Assembly (NCBI GenBank): GCA_000482765.1
Contig: AXWR01000001.1
Location: 122,751-186,750, forward strand
Source of the DNA: Meiothermus taiwanensis DSM 14542
GTDB taxonomy: Bacteria > Deinococcota > Deinococci > Deinococcales > Thermaceae
DNA: 64,000 bases
Direction: 5' to 3'
The notes under the pieces were generated by a model. The model worked only from the letters and a program-made list of their open reading frames with translations. It searched no databases and was not told the DNA's origin. Numbering within the stretch: the first letter of the stretch is position 1; each line of letters opens with the position of its first letter. This document shows positions 54,813-63,692 of this stretch, piece after piece. The translations under genes and the position numbers were made by a program.

Positions 54813-56591
54813 TTAATCTGTGGTCAACCAGTCCTGCTCGGGGTACAAAAACACATCGTCCAGGCGCATCAACCTTTCAGCCAGCAGGGGCACCTTGTCG
54901 AGCTCGTAGAGGAAAAAGTAGCGGGCGGCCTCGAGCTTGCCCCGGTAAAAAGCCCCTTCCTTTCCCAACGCTTTGCGCGCCTGCTCCAGCCACAGCCAGG
55001 CCAGCGTCACGGTGCCGAACAGCTCCAGATAGGCAAACGAGTTGGCAAAAGCCCGTTCCACCTCCCCCTGGGCCGCTTTGTTCAGCAGTTGCTGGGTGAC
55101 CTGGGCGGTGGTCTTCAGGGCCTGCTCGAGGGCTTCGGCGTAAGGCCGCAGGGCGTGGGTGTCCCGGCTGGCCTGGATGGTTCGTTCGACCTCCTGCGCC
55201 CACAGCCGGAAGCCCAACCCCTCCTGCATCCCCACCTTGCGCGCCAGCAGGTCGAGGGCCTGGATGCCGTTGGTGCCCTCGTGGATGGCGTTGAGGCGGT
55301 TGTCGCGGTAGAACTGCTCGACGTTGTAGTCGCGGGTGTAGCCATAGCCCCCGTGCACCTGAATGGCCAGCTCGTTGGCCCGTATACCCAGCTCGCTCGA
55401 CCAGCCCTTGACCACCGGGGTGAGCACCTCGAGCAGCAGACGGGCCTGCTCGGCCGCCTCGGGGGTAGGGGCGGTGCGCTCCTCGTCGACCAGCCGGGCC
55501 GCATACAGGCACAGGTGCAAGCAGCCCTCGGCGTAGGCTTTTTGCATTATCAGCATGCGGCGCACATCGGGGTGCTGGATGATGGGAACCGCGGGGCTGG
55601 CCGGGTTTTTGTCGTGCATACGACGGCCCTGGGTGCGGGTCTGGGCGTATTCCAGGGCGTGCAGGTAGCCGGTGTAGGCCAGCGCCATGGCACCCATGCC
55701 CACACCAATGCGGGCCTCGTTCATCATGGTGAACATGTAGGACAGGCCCTGGTGCGGCGCCCCCACCAGCTCACCCACCGCGTCCTCGAGGCTCAGCAAG
55801 CAGTTGGGAATCCCCCGGTAGCCCATCTTGTGGTTGAGGCCGGCCACCCGCACCCCGTTGCGGGGCCCCAGGCGGCCATCGTCGTGCACCAGGTACTTGG
55901 GCACGATGAAGAGCGATATCCCCTTGACGCCAGGGGGGCCTCCGGGAATCTTGGCCAGCACCAGGTGCACGATGTTCTCGGCAATCTCGTGGTCACCCCC
56001 GGAAATCCACATCTTGGAGCCGTTGAGCCGGTAGGTGCCATCCGCCTGGGGTTCGGCGCGGGTCAGGAGGTCGGTGAGGGAGGAGCCGGCGTGGGGCTCG
56101 GAGAGGCACATGGTGCCAAAGAAGCGGCCCTCGAGCTGGGGCAGCAGGTATTTCTTCTGCTGGGCTGGCGAGCCGTACTTGCGAAGCACGTTGGCGTTGC
56201 CCGCGGTCAGCAGGGCGAAGCTGGCGGTGGCGATGTTGGCCGCCTTGAACAAAGCACCGCAGGCCGTGGCAATCACGTAGGGCAGTTGGATGCCGCCCAG
56301 CGCGTAGTCGTGCGTGGCCGCAAACAGGCCCGCTTGGCGGTAGGCCTCGAGGGCCGCCTTGACCTCGGGGTTGGTGTGCACCCGCTCGCCGTCGAACCAG
56401 GGCTCTTCCTGGTCGTTTTTCTTGTTGTGGGTGGCGAAGTGTTCAACCGCGATGCGATAAGCCACATCCAGGGTATCTTTGAAGGTTTCGCGGCTATGGT
56501 CGCGGTAGCGCTCGCGCTGGGTGAGGGCCTCCACGTCCAGCACTTCGTACAGCAGGAACTCGAGGTCGCGCCGGGAGATGAGCCTGTCCAT
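54813..56591 (-). CDS. Acyl-CoA dehydrogenase with C-terminal extension
   Basis: A 592-residue acyl-CoA dehydrogenase. The FAD/substrate block is FFGTMCLSEPHAGSSLTDLLTRA, and 'YGYTRDYNVEQFYRDNRLNAIHEGTNGIQALDLLARKV' near residue 430-467 contains the catalytic-type Glu of long-chain members (E in HEGTNGIQ is the C-terminal FAD block). About 130 extra C-terminal residues (AidB/ACADVL-like helical domain) distinguish it from the 380-residue type. Substrate unknown. It follows lysZ downstream but with a separate function. Confidence 0.9.
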   Translation of the reverse strand: MDRLISRRDLEFLLYEVLDVEALTQRERYRDHSRETFKDTLDVAYRIAVEHFATHNKKNDQEEPWFDGERVHTNPEVKAALEAYRQAGLFAATHDYALGGIQLPYVIATACGALFKAANIATASFALLTAGNANVLRKYGSPAQQKKYLLPQLEGRFFGTMCLSEPHAGSSLTDLLTRAEPQADGTYRLNGSKMWISGGDHEIAENIVHLVLAKIPGGPPGVKGISLFIVPKYLVHDDGRLGPRNGVRVAGLNHKMGYRGIPNCLLSLEDAVGELVGAPHQGLSYMFTMMNEARIGVGMGAMALAYTGYLHALEYAQTRTQGRRMHDKNPASPAVPIIQHPDVRRMLIMQKAYAEGCLHLCLYAARLVDEERTAPTPEAAEQARLLLEVLTPVVKGWSSELGIRANELAIQVHGGYGYTRDYNVEQFYRDNRLNAIHEGTNGIQALDLLARKVGMQEGLGFRLWAQEVERTIQASRDTHALRPYAEALEQALKTTAQVTQQLLNKAAQGEVERAFANSFAYLELFGTVTLAWLWLEQARKALGKEGAFYRGKLEAARYFFLYELDKVPLLAERLMRLDDVFLYPEQDWLTTD

Positions 56592-56621
56592 ATTGGGGCG
56601 ATTGTACCGCCTGGCTCGAGC

Positions 56622-57431
56622 TTACCGCACCACCGTGCCAGCCCCCGCCAGCGCCGCCGAGATGGGCTGCTCGATGCGGGCGTCGCCAAACACCACCCGG
56701 CCCACCCCACCCTGCACCGCCTCCACCGCCCCCAGAACCTTTTTCTTCATGCGCCCCTGGGCCACGCTCATGTACTGGGGGTCGCCCACCCGGGCTGCCG
56801 GAATCTCGCGGATCAGGCTCGACTCGTCGGGAAAGTTGGCCAAAAGGCCCGGAATGTTGGAAAGGAGCAGCAGCGCCTCGGCTTTGAAGGCCGTTGCCAG
56901 CAGGGCGGCCGCGGTGTCGCCGTCGGTGTTGATGGCCTCGCCCTGGTAGGAGATGGCCGGCGGGGTGAGCACCGGCAGGTAGCCCGCCTCCAAGAGCAGG
57001 TTTAGCAGGGCCGTGTTCACCTTTTCCACCGAGCCCGTGTAGTCGCCCCGGTGGATCTTGATTTTGCCGTTTTCGATGTACTTGACCGCGTCCTTGCGCT
57101 TGCCCTCAAAGATGCGCCCATCCAGCCCCGAAAGGCCCACCGCATTGACGCCCTCTTTCTGCAACAGCTCCACGATGCGCTTGTTCACCAGGCCGCAGTA
57201 GACCATCTCGAATATTTCCAGGGTCTTCCGGTCGGTGAGGCGGCTGGTGAGGCCGCCGGGGTGGGTCAGAAACTGCGGCGGGTGGCCCAGGGCCTCGGCG
57301 ATTTTATTGGTCTCGCTGCTGCCCCCGTGCACAATGATAAGTTTCTGGCCCGACTTCCAGAGCGAAGCGGCGTCCTTCGCCACCGCCTCGTAGTTGATAC
57401 CTTCCGAACCGCCTACCTTGACTACAATCAT
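56622..57431 (-). CDS. lysZ: [LysW]-aminoadipate kinase
   Basis: A 269-residue amino-acid kinase related to ArgB. MIVVKVGGSEGINYEAVA is the N-terminal phosphate loop, 'LIIVHGGSSETNKIAEALGHPP' the substrate loop and 'PAISYQGEAINTDGDTAAA' the nucleotide site. It phosphorylates the side-chain carboxyl of alpha-aminoadipate bound to LysW (and possibly LysW-glutamate for arginine). Its partners LysX, LysY and LysW are encoded just upstream. Confidence 0.93.
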   Translation of the reverse strand: MIVVKVGGSEGINYEAVAKDAASLWKSGQKLIIVHGGSSETNKIAEALGHPPQFLTHPGGLTSRLTDRKTLEIFEMVYCGLVNKRIVELLQKEGVNAVGLSGLDGRIFEGKRKDAVKYIENGKIKIHRGDYTGSVEKVNTALLNLLLEAGYLPVLTPPAISYQGEAINTDGDTAAALLATAFKAEALLLLSNIPGLLANFPDESSLIREIPAARVGDPQYMSVAQGRMKKKVLGAVEAVQGGVGRVVFGDARIEQPISAALAGAGTVVR

Positions 57432-57497
57432 CGCCCAACCTCTAGCCCGCCATCATACCGATTTTTTGTACACATCGGGGAAATGCCGCTCCATGTT

Positions 57498-58022
57498 TTA
57501 CTCCAGCGGATAAAGCTCCGGGCGCAGAAAAGGGGGCAGGGCCAGCTCGAGGGTGTGCCGCCAGAACTCCACCCGTTCGACGCGCGAAAGGGTGAGGATG
57601 CCCACCGCACCGCTGCCCTTTTTGGTGTCTTTTTTTCCCACCAGGTCGTCCATGATGAGGCCCAGTTCCTCGCCTCTAAAGAGGCGCTCCCCCACCTGCG
57701 GGGGCAGCAAAACCGAGCCGCCGCGGGCCAGGCCCCGCCGCCCATCGGCCCGCAAAATCACCGCAATGTTGAAGAGCCAGCTCCCCTGCCCATTGAACTC
57801 CACCCCGGCTTCCAGCCCCAACCCCCAGCTTGCACCGGGCTGGGCCAGGGCCGCCCGGGCCCGGTTTAAGGCCCCCTGCAGGGTCTCATCGTAGCCAATC
57901 GGCTGGGCCCGCACCCCGCTGGGCACCTCCACCCCGCGAACTTCCAGCCCCGGAAACACCTCTGCGAACACAAGGCGCACGGGCTCGAGCTTGGCCGGGT
58001 TGGTGCTGCCGACAACGACCAT
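57498..58022 (-). CDS. Non-canonical purine NTPase, YjjX/DUF84 family
   Basis: A 174-residue inosine/xanthosine triphosphatase-like protein: MVVVGSTNPAKLEPVRLVF, 'GVRAQPIGYDETLQGALNRAR' and 'GLGLEAGVE' are the family blocks. It would remove ITP/XTP from the nucleotide pool. It is an odd passenger between lysY and lysZ, 3 nt after lysY, and has no clear link to lysine. Confidence 0.85.
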   Translation of the reverse strand: MVVVGSTNPAKLEPVRLVFAEVFPGLEVRGVEVPSGVRAQPIGYDETLQGALNRARAALAQPGASWGLGLEAGVEFNGQGSWLFNIAVILRADGRRGLARGGSVLLPPQVGERLFRGEELGLIMDDLVGKKDTKKGSGAVGILTLSRVERVEFWRHTLELALPPFLRPELYPLE

Positions 58023-58025
58023 GGC

Positions 58026-59069
<1,044 letters not shown>

Positions 59070-59915
59070 CTAACGCAAACGCAGGCTCCAGGCGTACTCC
59101 AGTATCCTGGCCGGGATGTCCACCCCGGTGGTGCTGACCGAGTTCTTGAACTCCATGGTGTGGTTGACCTCGTTGACCAGCAGGCCTCGAGGCGACTCGA
59201 AAAGGTCGATGGCCACCACCCCACCCCCCACCGCCCGGGCCGCCCGAACCGCCAGCTCGGCCAGCTCAGGGGTCACCGGGCAGTTGGAGGCCTTCCCACC
59301 GCGGGCGGTGTTGGTAATCCAGTGGCTCGAGGAGCGGTAGATGGCCGCGATGCAGGTATCCCCTACCACAAAGGCCCGGATGTCCCGGCCTCCTTTGTCC
59401 ACCAGCTCCTGTATGTAGTAAAGCTGGTGCTGGTAGCCCCCCAGCACCTCCTTGTGCTCAATCACCGTTTCGGCGGCGTCGCGGTCGCGGATTAGCGAGA
59501 GCAGGCGGCCCCAGCTCCCCACCACCGGCTTCATCACCACCGGGTAGCCCATCTGCTCGATCAGCTTGAGGGCTTCCTCGGCCTCGGTGGCCAGGGCGGT
59601 CTTGGGCTGGGGCACCCCGTGGGCCTCCAGGGCACAGCTCGTGGCCCACTTGTCCCCGCACACCTCGATCACTTCCGGGGCGTTCACCACCGGAATCCCC
59701 AGGCTTTTGAGGTAGCGCGAGACGGCCAGGCCCTTGCTCTGCGAGACCAGTCGCTCCACCGCACAGGTAACGCCCTCGAGCTCCGGCGGGCGTTCCCCCA
59801 GGCGCATGGGCATCTGCTTGGCGTAGATTTTCTTGAAAGGAATGCCCAGCCCCTCAGCAGCCTTGAAGAGCATCTCCTCGTCGGGGCGGATGCGGTCGTA
59901 CAGAATCGCCAGCAT
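59070..59915 (-). CDS. lysX: [LysW]-aminoadipate ligase (ATP-grasp)
   Basis: A 281-residue RimK-like ATP-grasp enzyme. '[27 protein letters not shown]' is the ATP-binding subdomain; the metal site is [27 protein letters not shown] (Asp, Glu, Asn). It joins aminoadipate to the C-terminal Glu of LysW. The gene lies 48 nt after lysW. No good ribosome-binding site precedes ATG 59915. Confidence 0.93.
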   Translation of the reverse strand: MLAILYDRIRPDEEMLFKAAEGLGIPFKKIYAKQMPMRLGERPPELEGVTCAVERLVSQSKGLAVSRYLKSLGIPVVNAPEVIEVCGDKWATSCALEAHGVPQPKTALATEAEEALKLIEQMGYPVVMKPVVGSWGRLLSLIRDRDAAETVIEHKEVLGGYQHQLYYIQELVDKGGRDIRAFVVGDTCIAAIYRSSSHWITNTARGGKASNCPVTPELAELAVRAARAVGGGVVAIDLFESPRGLLVNEVNHTMEFKNSVSTTGVDIPARILEYAWSLRLR

Positions 59916-59963
59916 AGCATTGGGGGCCGGGAGCAGGCCGGCAAGCCCGCTCCCAGGTGCTAT

Positions 59964-60128
59964 TTACTCGCCCCAGTCCTCCGCTTCCTCGGGGGCCGTC
60001 TGTAGCTTGAGGGGCTCCAACCCCACCACCTCGAGCTCCGCACCACAGGTCTCACAAACCACCAGCTCCCCCAGCTCGGGGTTCTCCAGTTCGATTGGGC
60101 TTCCACATTCCACGCACTCAGCCGTCAT
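59964..60128 (-). CDS. lysW: LysW amino-group carrier protein
   Basis: A 54-residue acidic protein too short for routine gene calls. It has two C-x2-C pairs (C5-V-E-C8 and C25-E-T-C28) forming a zinc ribbon, and ends in EDWGE, the conserved C-terminus whose last Glu carries aminoadipate as an isopeptide. GGGAGGAGA lies upstream of ATG 60128. It is the shared carrier for LysX, LysZ and LysY. Confidence 0.95.
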   Translation of the reverse strand: MTAECVECGSPIELENPELGELVVCETCGAELEVVGLEPLKLQTAPEEAEDWGE

Positions 60129-60150
60129 AATTTCTCCTCCCATCTCGAAG

Positions 60151-60462
60151 CTATTCCAGATCGTCTTCCTCGTCTATTTCCGACCAGTCCGGCGCAAAAC
60201 GATGCCCGCACTCCGGGCATACCACCTCTTCTTCGCCGCCATCCACCTCGAAGGTCAGGCCGCACTCGGGGCAGTCTACAAAAAAACCCTCTTCACCATC
60301 TTCAATGACCACCACCTCGAGCGGGTCGGTTGAAAGAACTTGCAGGTAGGCCCCGCAGGACTCGCACTCGAGGTAATCATCGGGTGTGAGCTCCTCGAGG
60401 TCTTCAGCGGGCAGGTAGTTGGGCTCGTTGCATACCGGACAGATCACTTCTATATCTTCCAT
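60151..60462 (-). CDS. LysW-like double zinc-ribbon protein
   Basis: A 103-residue acidic protein with four Cys pairs: ICPVC, ECESCG, DCPECG and VCPECG. The first half resembles LysW in spacing and in the CGAYLQVLSTDPLEV region, but the carrier C-terminus EDWGE is absent; it ends in DWSEIDEEDDLE. The second half is another zinc ribbon. It lies between lysU and lysW, 22 nt from lysW. It might help load or protect LysW, or be a diverged duplicate; function unknown. Confidence 0.75.
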   Translation of the reverse strand: MEDIEVICPVCNEPNYLPAEDLEELTPDDYLECESCGAYLQVLSTDPLEVVVIEDGEEGFFVDCPECGLTFEVDGGEEEVVCPECGHRFAPDWSEIDEEDDLE

Positions 60463-60483
60463 AAAGGCCTCAACCGCCCCAGT

Positions 60484-60987
60484 TTACCCTTCAAGCCCTT
60501 CACCGGGAAACCGCCCATACTTGCGGTAGTACTCCAGGATGCTGCCCTCTTTGAGGGCTTCCAGCAGAAAAGCCGGGGGCGGGCGAAGCTGGAAGGTCTC
60601 GGCTCCACGGCGCAAAAGACCCCGCTCGAAGTCCAGCTCCACCTCGTCGCCGTCCTGCAAAACCTCCACCACCTCCGGGGCCTCAAAGGGCATGATGCCC
60701 AGGTTGACCAGGTTGCGGTAGAAGATGCGGGCGTAGCTCTTGGCGATAATGGCCTGCAAGCCCAGTTTGCGCAGGGCCTCCGGGGCGTACTCGCGCGAAG
60801 AACCAAGGCCGGTGTTCTTGCCGCAAACCAGGATATCGCCCGGCTGGTAGTTGGAGGCAAAATCGGGGCGAAGGTGGGCAAAAGCATAGGTGTGAAACTT
60901 ATCCTCACCCACCATGAAAGGGGCATACTTACCGGGCAAAATGTCGTCGGTGTTGATGGCATCGCCAAACTTCCAAACCCTAGGCAT
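60484..60987 (-). CDS. lysU: Homoaconitase small subunit
   Basis: A 167-residue LeuD-like swivel domain. 'FGDAINTDDILPGKYAP' and 'GKNTGLGSSREYAPEALRKLGLQAIIAKSYARIFYRN' are the aconitase-family small-subunit blocks. With LysT it isomerises homocitrate to homoisocitrate. ATG 60987 lies 7 nt inside the lysT stop. Confidence 0.92.
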   Translation of the reverse strand: MPRVWKFGDAINTDDILPGKYAPFMVGEDKFHTYAFAHLRPDFASNYQPGDILVCGKNTGLGSSREYAPEALRKLGLQAIIAKSYARIFYRNLVNLGIMPFEAPEVVEVLQDGDEVELDFERGLLRRGAETFQLRPPPAFLLEALKEGSILEYYRKYGRFPGEGLEG

Positions 60988-62230
60988 GGGACACCTCCAG
61001 CTCTTCCGGGGTGGTGATGTATCCGGCCACCGCCGAGGCAGCGGCCACCCGGGGCGAGGCCAGGTAGATCTCGGCATCCGCTGCACCCATGCGGCCTCTA
61101 AAGTTGCGGTTGGAGGTGCTCACGCACACCTCCCCGGGGGCCAGCACACCCTGGTGCCGCCCCATACAGGGCCCGCAGCCTGGGGTGCCCAAGGTGGCCC
61201 CGGCTTGCAGGATAGTTAGGAGCGTGCCATCCCTGGTGGCCGCCTCGAGTACCTGCGAACTGGCCGGTATCACCAGCATCCGCACCCCCGGCGCCACCTT
61301 GCGGCCTTTGAGCACCTCGGCCACCTGGTGCAGGTCGTCCAGCCGTCCGTTGGTGCAGGTACCCACAAAAACCTGATCCACCTTCTTACCCTTCACCTTC
61401 GCCACTTCCTCGACGTTGTCTACATAAAATGGCACCGAGACGCGCGGGGTCAGGCGCGAGAGGTCGATCTCGACCTCCTTGGCATACACGGCATCGGGGT
61501 CGGGGTAGAGCCAGTCGGGCACCTCGTACAGCTCCAGAATCTCGCCGCTGGGCACCACCAGCCCGCACTTGGCCCCAGCCTCTACCGTGAGGTTGGCCAG
61601 GGTCAGGCGCTGGCTACGGCTCAGGGCCTCGGCCCCGTCTATCAGGTGTATCTCGATGCTCATGTAGGTAGCCCCATCGGCGGTCAGCACCCGGATCATC
61701 TCGAGGGCCGCGTCCTTGGCGGTCACGCCCGGTGCGAGCTGCCCCCGGAAGGTGACCTTGACGGTTTCCGGCACGCGCAGCCAGGTGCGCCCCGAGGCCG
61801 CAGCCAGGGCGATATCGGTGGCCCCCATCCCACTGCCAAAGCAGCCGATGCCGCCATAGGTGGTGGAGTGGCTGTCCGATCCCAGCACGATACCCCCCGG
61901 CAAAGCCAGGCCTTCCTCCACCAGCACCTGGTGGCAGATACCCCGCCCCACGTCGAAGACCCGGCAGCCATACCGGTTGCCCCAGGCCCGGATCTCCTGC
62001 TGGGCCTTGGCTACCTCGACGTTGGCGGCGGGGGCCACATGGTCAATCACAATGGCGATCTTCTCCGGGAAGCGCGGTGCGGCACCCAGCTGCTCCAGTC
62101 GCTTGAAAAAGCTCCCGGCGATGGAGTCCACCACCATCACCTGGTCTACCTCCACCACCACCAACTCACCCGCTTCGACCGGACGACCCGCCCGCCGAGA
62201 AAGGATTTTTTCCGCTAAAGTTAGTCCCAT
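60980..62230 (-). CDS. lysT: Homoaconitase large subunit
   Basis: A 416-residue aconitase-family large subunit. The [4Fe-4S] Cys are seen in VFVGTCTNGR (first) and GCGPCMGRHQGV (second and third). 'LGSDSHSTTYGGIGCFGSGMGATDIALA' is the substrate-binding block. Homoaconitase and not isopropylmalate isomerase is inferred from its place between hcs and lysU in a LysW operon. Confidence 0.92.
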   Translation of the reverse strand: MGLTLAEKILSRRAGRPVEAGELVVVEVDQVMVVDSIAGSFFKRLEQLGAAPRFPEKIAIVIDHVAPAANVEVAKAQQEIRAWGNRYGCRVFDVGRGICHQVLVEEGLALPGGIVLGSDSHSTTYGGIGCFGSGMGATDIALAAASGRTWLRVPETVKVTFRGQLAPGVTAKDAALEMIRVLTADGATYMSIEIHLIDGAEALSRSQRLTLANLTVEAGAKCGLVVPSGEILELYEVPDWLYPDPDAVYAKEVEIDLSRLTPRVSVPFYVDNVEEVAKVKGKKVDQVFVGTCTNGRLDDLHQVAEVLKGRKVAPGVRMLVIPASSQVLEAATRDGTLLTILQAGATLGTPGCGPCMGRHQGVLAPGEVCVSTSNRNFRGRMGAADAEIYLASPRVAAASAVAGYITTPEELEVSHA

Positions 62231-62286
62231 CACCCCCTCCTATCGCTGTAGCTGTACATCGAAACCTCGCAGGCCGAATAGGCCCC

Positions 62287-63525
62287 TCAATCCAGGTTCT
62301 CCAGCCGCGCCGTGGGCACCTCCTCGGGTAGGGTATGGCGCAGCAAACCATGGGCCTCGGCAATTTCCAGCAAAAGCTCCTCGGGTTTCTTCCAGCGCCC
62401 AATCTCGCTGGTACGACCCTTGAACTCCTGGGCGATCTGCTTGGCCTGCTCCTTACTGATCACAAAGCCTTCCACTTCTTTCAGATAGTAGTAAATCAGG
62501 TTCCAGCCCGACAGGGGCCCCAGCAGCAACTGGTTTTTGTCCACCCCAAAGTCGTGCAGGTTGTGGGCCTCATAGACTTTCTTTTCGTTTAGAACAGCTT
62601 TCTGGTGCACGCCAGCGGTATGGGTGCGGTTGGTAAGCGAGACCGGCTCGGTGTAGGGCACCAGGGTTCCCAGAATAGAGGCCATCAGCACGTTGAGGGG
62701 ATAGCACTGGCTCAGGTTGTACTGCTGGGCTATCTCAGGGTAGCGCTTCGAGAGGTTGAAGAGCACCCCCGTTACCGAGGGGATGCCCGAACGCTCAGCC
62801 AACCCCCAGATAGAGGCATCCACATAACGCACCCCAGCCCGTACCGCGGCAATTACGTTGGCCAGGGCCAGGCCCCGGTCGTTGTGGAAGTGGCACTCGA
62901 GCGCGGCCTTGGGATAGCGCTGGCGCAGCTGGGCCACCACAGCGCTCACGTCCTCGGGCTCGGCAATGCCCACGGTATCGGGCATGCCCAGGGTATTTAC
63001 GTAGGGGTAAATGGCGTCGTAGAGGCGAAAGATGTCCTCGAGCGGGGTGCGGAAAGCATCTTCGGCGCTAAATCGGATATACAGGTTGGGGTGGGCTTTG
63101 CGGGTAGCAGCGATCACCTCCTGGGCCAGTTGAACCGATTCCTCCAGGGATTTTTGGGCATTGTGCTGCTGGGCCAGGGGCGAGACCCCCAGGTAGAGGT
63201 TCAGACCGTTGCAGCCGGTCTCGAGCGCCCGCTCGATGTCTTCCAGGTTGCAACGGCAGTGGGCCAGGAAGCGAAGGGGCTTCTGGGTGAGGGCGCTGGC
63301 ATGGGCTATTAGCTCTCGCACATCCCGCGCCTCGGCCACCCCCACCACCGGTGAAAAAAACTCGAAGTGGGTGACCCCCAGCTCGAGCAAGCCGGTCATC
63401 AGAACCTTCTTCTCTTCCAGCGTGAAGCGGTACTTCTCGGTATCGAACAAAAGCGGTGACTGCTGGCCGTCACGGAAGGTGGTATCCACAATTTCAATGC
63501 GGTGGGCTTGGGTGGGCGCTGACAT
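62287..63525 (-). CDS. Homocitrate synthase
   Basis: A 412-residue DRE-TIM protein. 'IEIVDTTFRDGQQSPLLF' is the N-terminal metal/2-oxoglutarate block; 'ECHFHNDRGLALANVIAAV' and the metal HxH are conserved. It condenses 2-oxoglutarate and acetyl-CoA, committing carbon to lysine. ATG 63525 was chosen because GAGGGAG lies 4-10 nt upstream. It is the first structural gene of the lysine operon, under the leader region at 63538-63678. Confidence 0.93.
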   Translation of the reverse strand: MSAPTQAHRIEIVDTTFRDGQQSPLLFDTEKYRFTLEEKKVLMTGLLELGVTHFEFFSPVVGVAEARDVRELIAHASALTQKPLRFLAHCRCNLEDIERALETGCNGLNLYLGVSPLAQQHNAQKSLEESVQLAQEVIAATRKAHPNLYIRFSAEDAFRTPLEDIFRLYDAIYPYVNTLGMPDTVGIAEPEDVSAVVAQLRQRYPKAALECHFHNDRGLALANVIAAVRAGVRYVDASIWGLAERSGIPSVTGVLFNLSKRYPEIAQQYNLSQCYPLNVLMASILGTLVPYTEPVSLTNRTHTAGVHQKAVLNEKKVYEAHNLHDFGVDKNQLLLGPLSGWNLIYYYLKEVEGFVISKEQAKQIAQEFKGRTSEIGRWKKPEELLLEIAEAHGLLRHTLPEEVPTARLENLD

Positions 63526-63537
63526 AAACTCCCTCAT

Positions 63538-63568
63538 AAAAAAAACCGCCCGCAAGCTGTGTGCGGGC
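63538..63568 (-). terminator. Intrinsic terminator/attenuator before the homocitrate synthase gene
   Basis: Minus strand: GCCGCA-type stem with arms TGCGGGC's complement, i.e. GCCCGCA (63568-63562) and TGCGGGC (63554-63548), 7-nt loop, then GG and eight T. It lies 13 nt before the hcs start and points the same way, so transcription must read through it. Two alternative pairings compete: GCCGGGA (63611-63605) with TCCCGGC (63573-63567), and GCCCGC (63589-63584) with the 3' arm. Confidence 0.75.
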
Positions 63569-63593
63569 CGGGATACGCAGTGCGCGGGCTAGC

Positions 63594-63638
63594 TCAGACT
63601 AGCCTCCCGGCACTGGATTTTTTTGCACTTAAGATCAT
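63594..63638 (-). CDS. Lysine-operon leader peptide with tandem Lys codons
   Basis: ATG 63638 opens MILSAKKSSAGRLV (14 residues, stop TGA). Codons 6 and 7 are AAA AAA. It begins about 4 nt after the predicted start site, followed by the terminator. A leader-peptide attenuator has been reported for the lysine cluster of Thermus thermophilus; this is an independent reading of the same design here. Confidence 0.65.
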   Translation of the reverse strand: MILSAKKSSAGRLV

Positions 63639-63648
63639 CCCAGGGGGC

Positions 63649-63678
63649 AGTGTACCCATGCACTGTGATTGCTGTCAA
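63649..63678 (-). promoter_or_regulatory. Lysine operon promoter
   Basis: Minus strand: -35 TTGACA (63678-63673), 18-nt spacer, -10 TACACT (63654-63649). It drives the leader peptide and hcs. The -35 seems to lie inside the end of the adjacent insertion sequence. Confidence 0.7.
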
Positions 63679-63690
63679 GACGGTGTAATC
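63664..63690. repeat. Candidate terminal inverted repeat of the insertion sequence
   Basis: Beginning TGTGATTGC at 63664, this sequence lies just outside the transposase stop. IS481-type ends begin TGT. The other end is off the window, so pairing cannot be tested. Confidence 0.35.
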
Positions 63691-63692
63691 GG

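Noticed and set aside
54576..57005. 809-codon open frame on the plus strand over the acyl-CoA dehydrogenase and lysZ
   Set aside because: Antisense artefact; both minus-strand genes are unambiguous.
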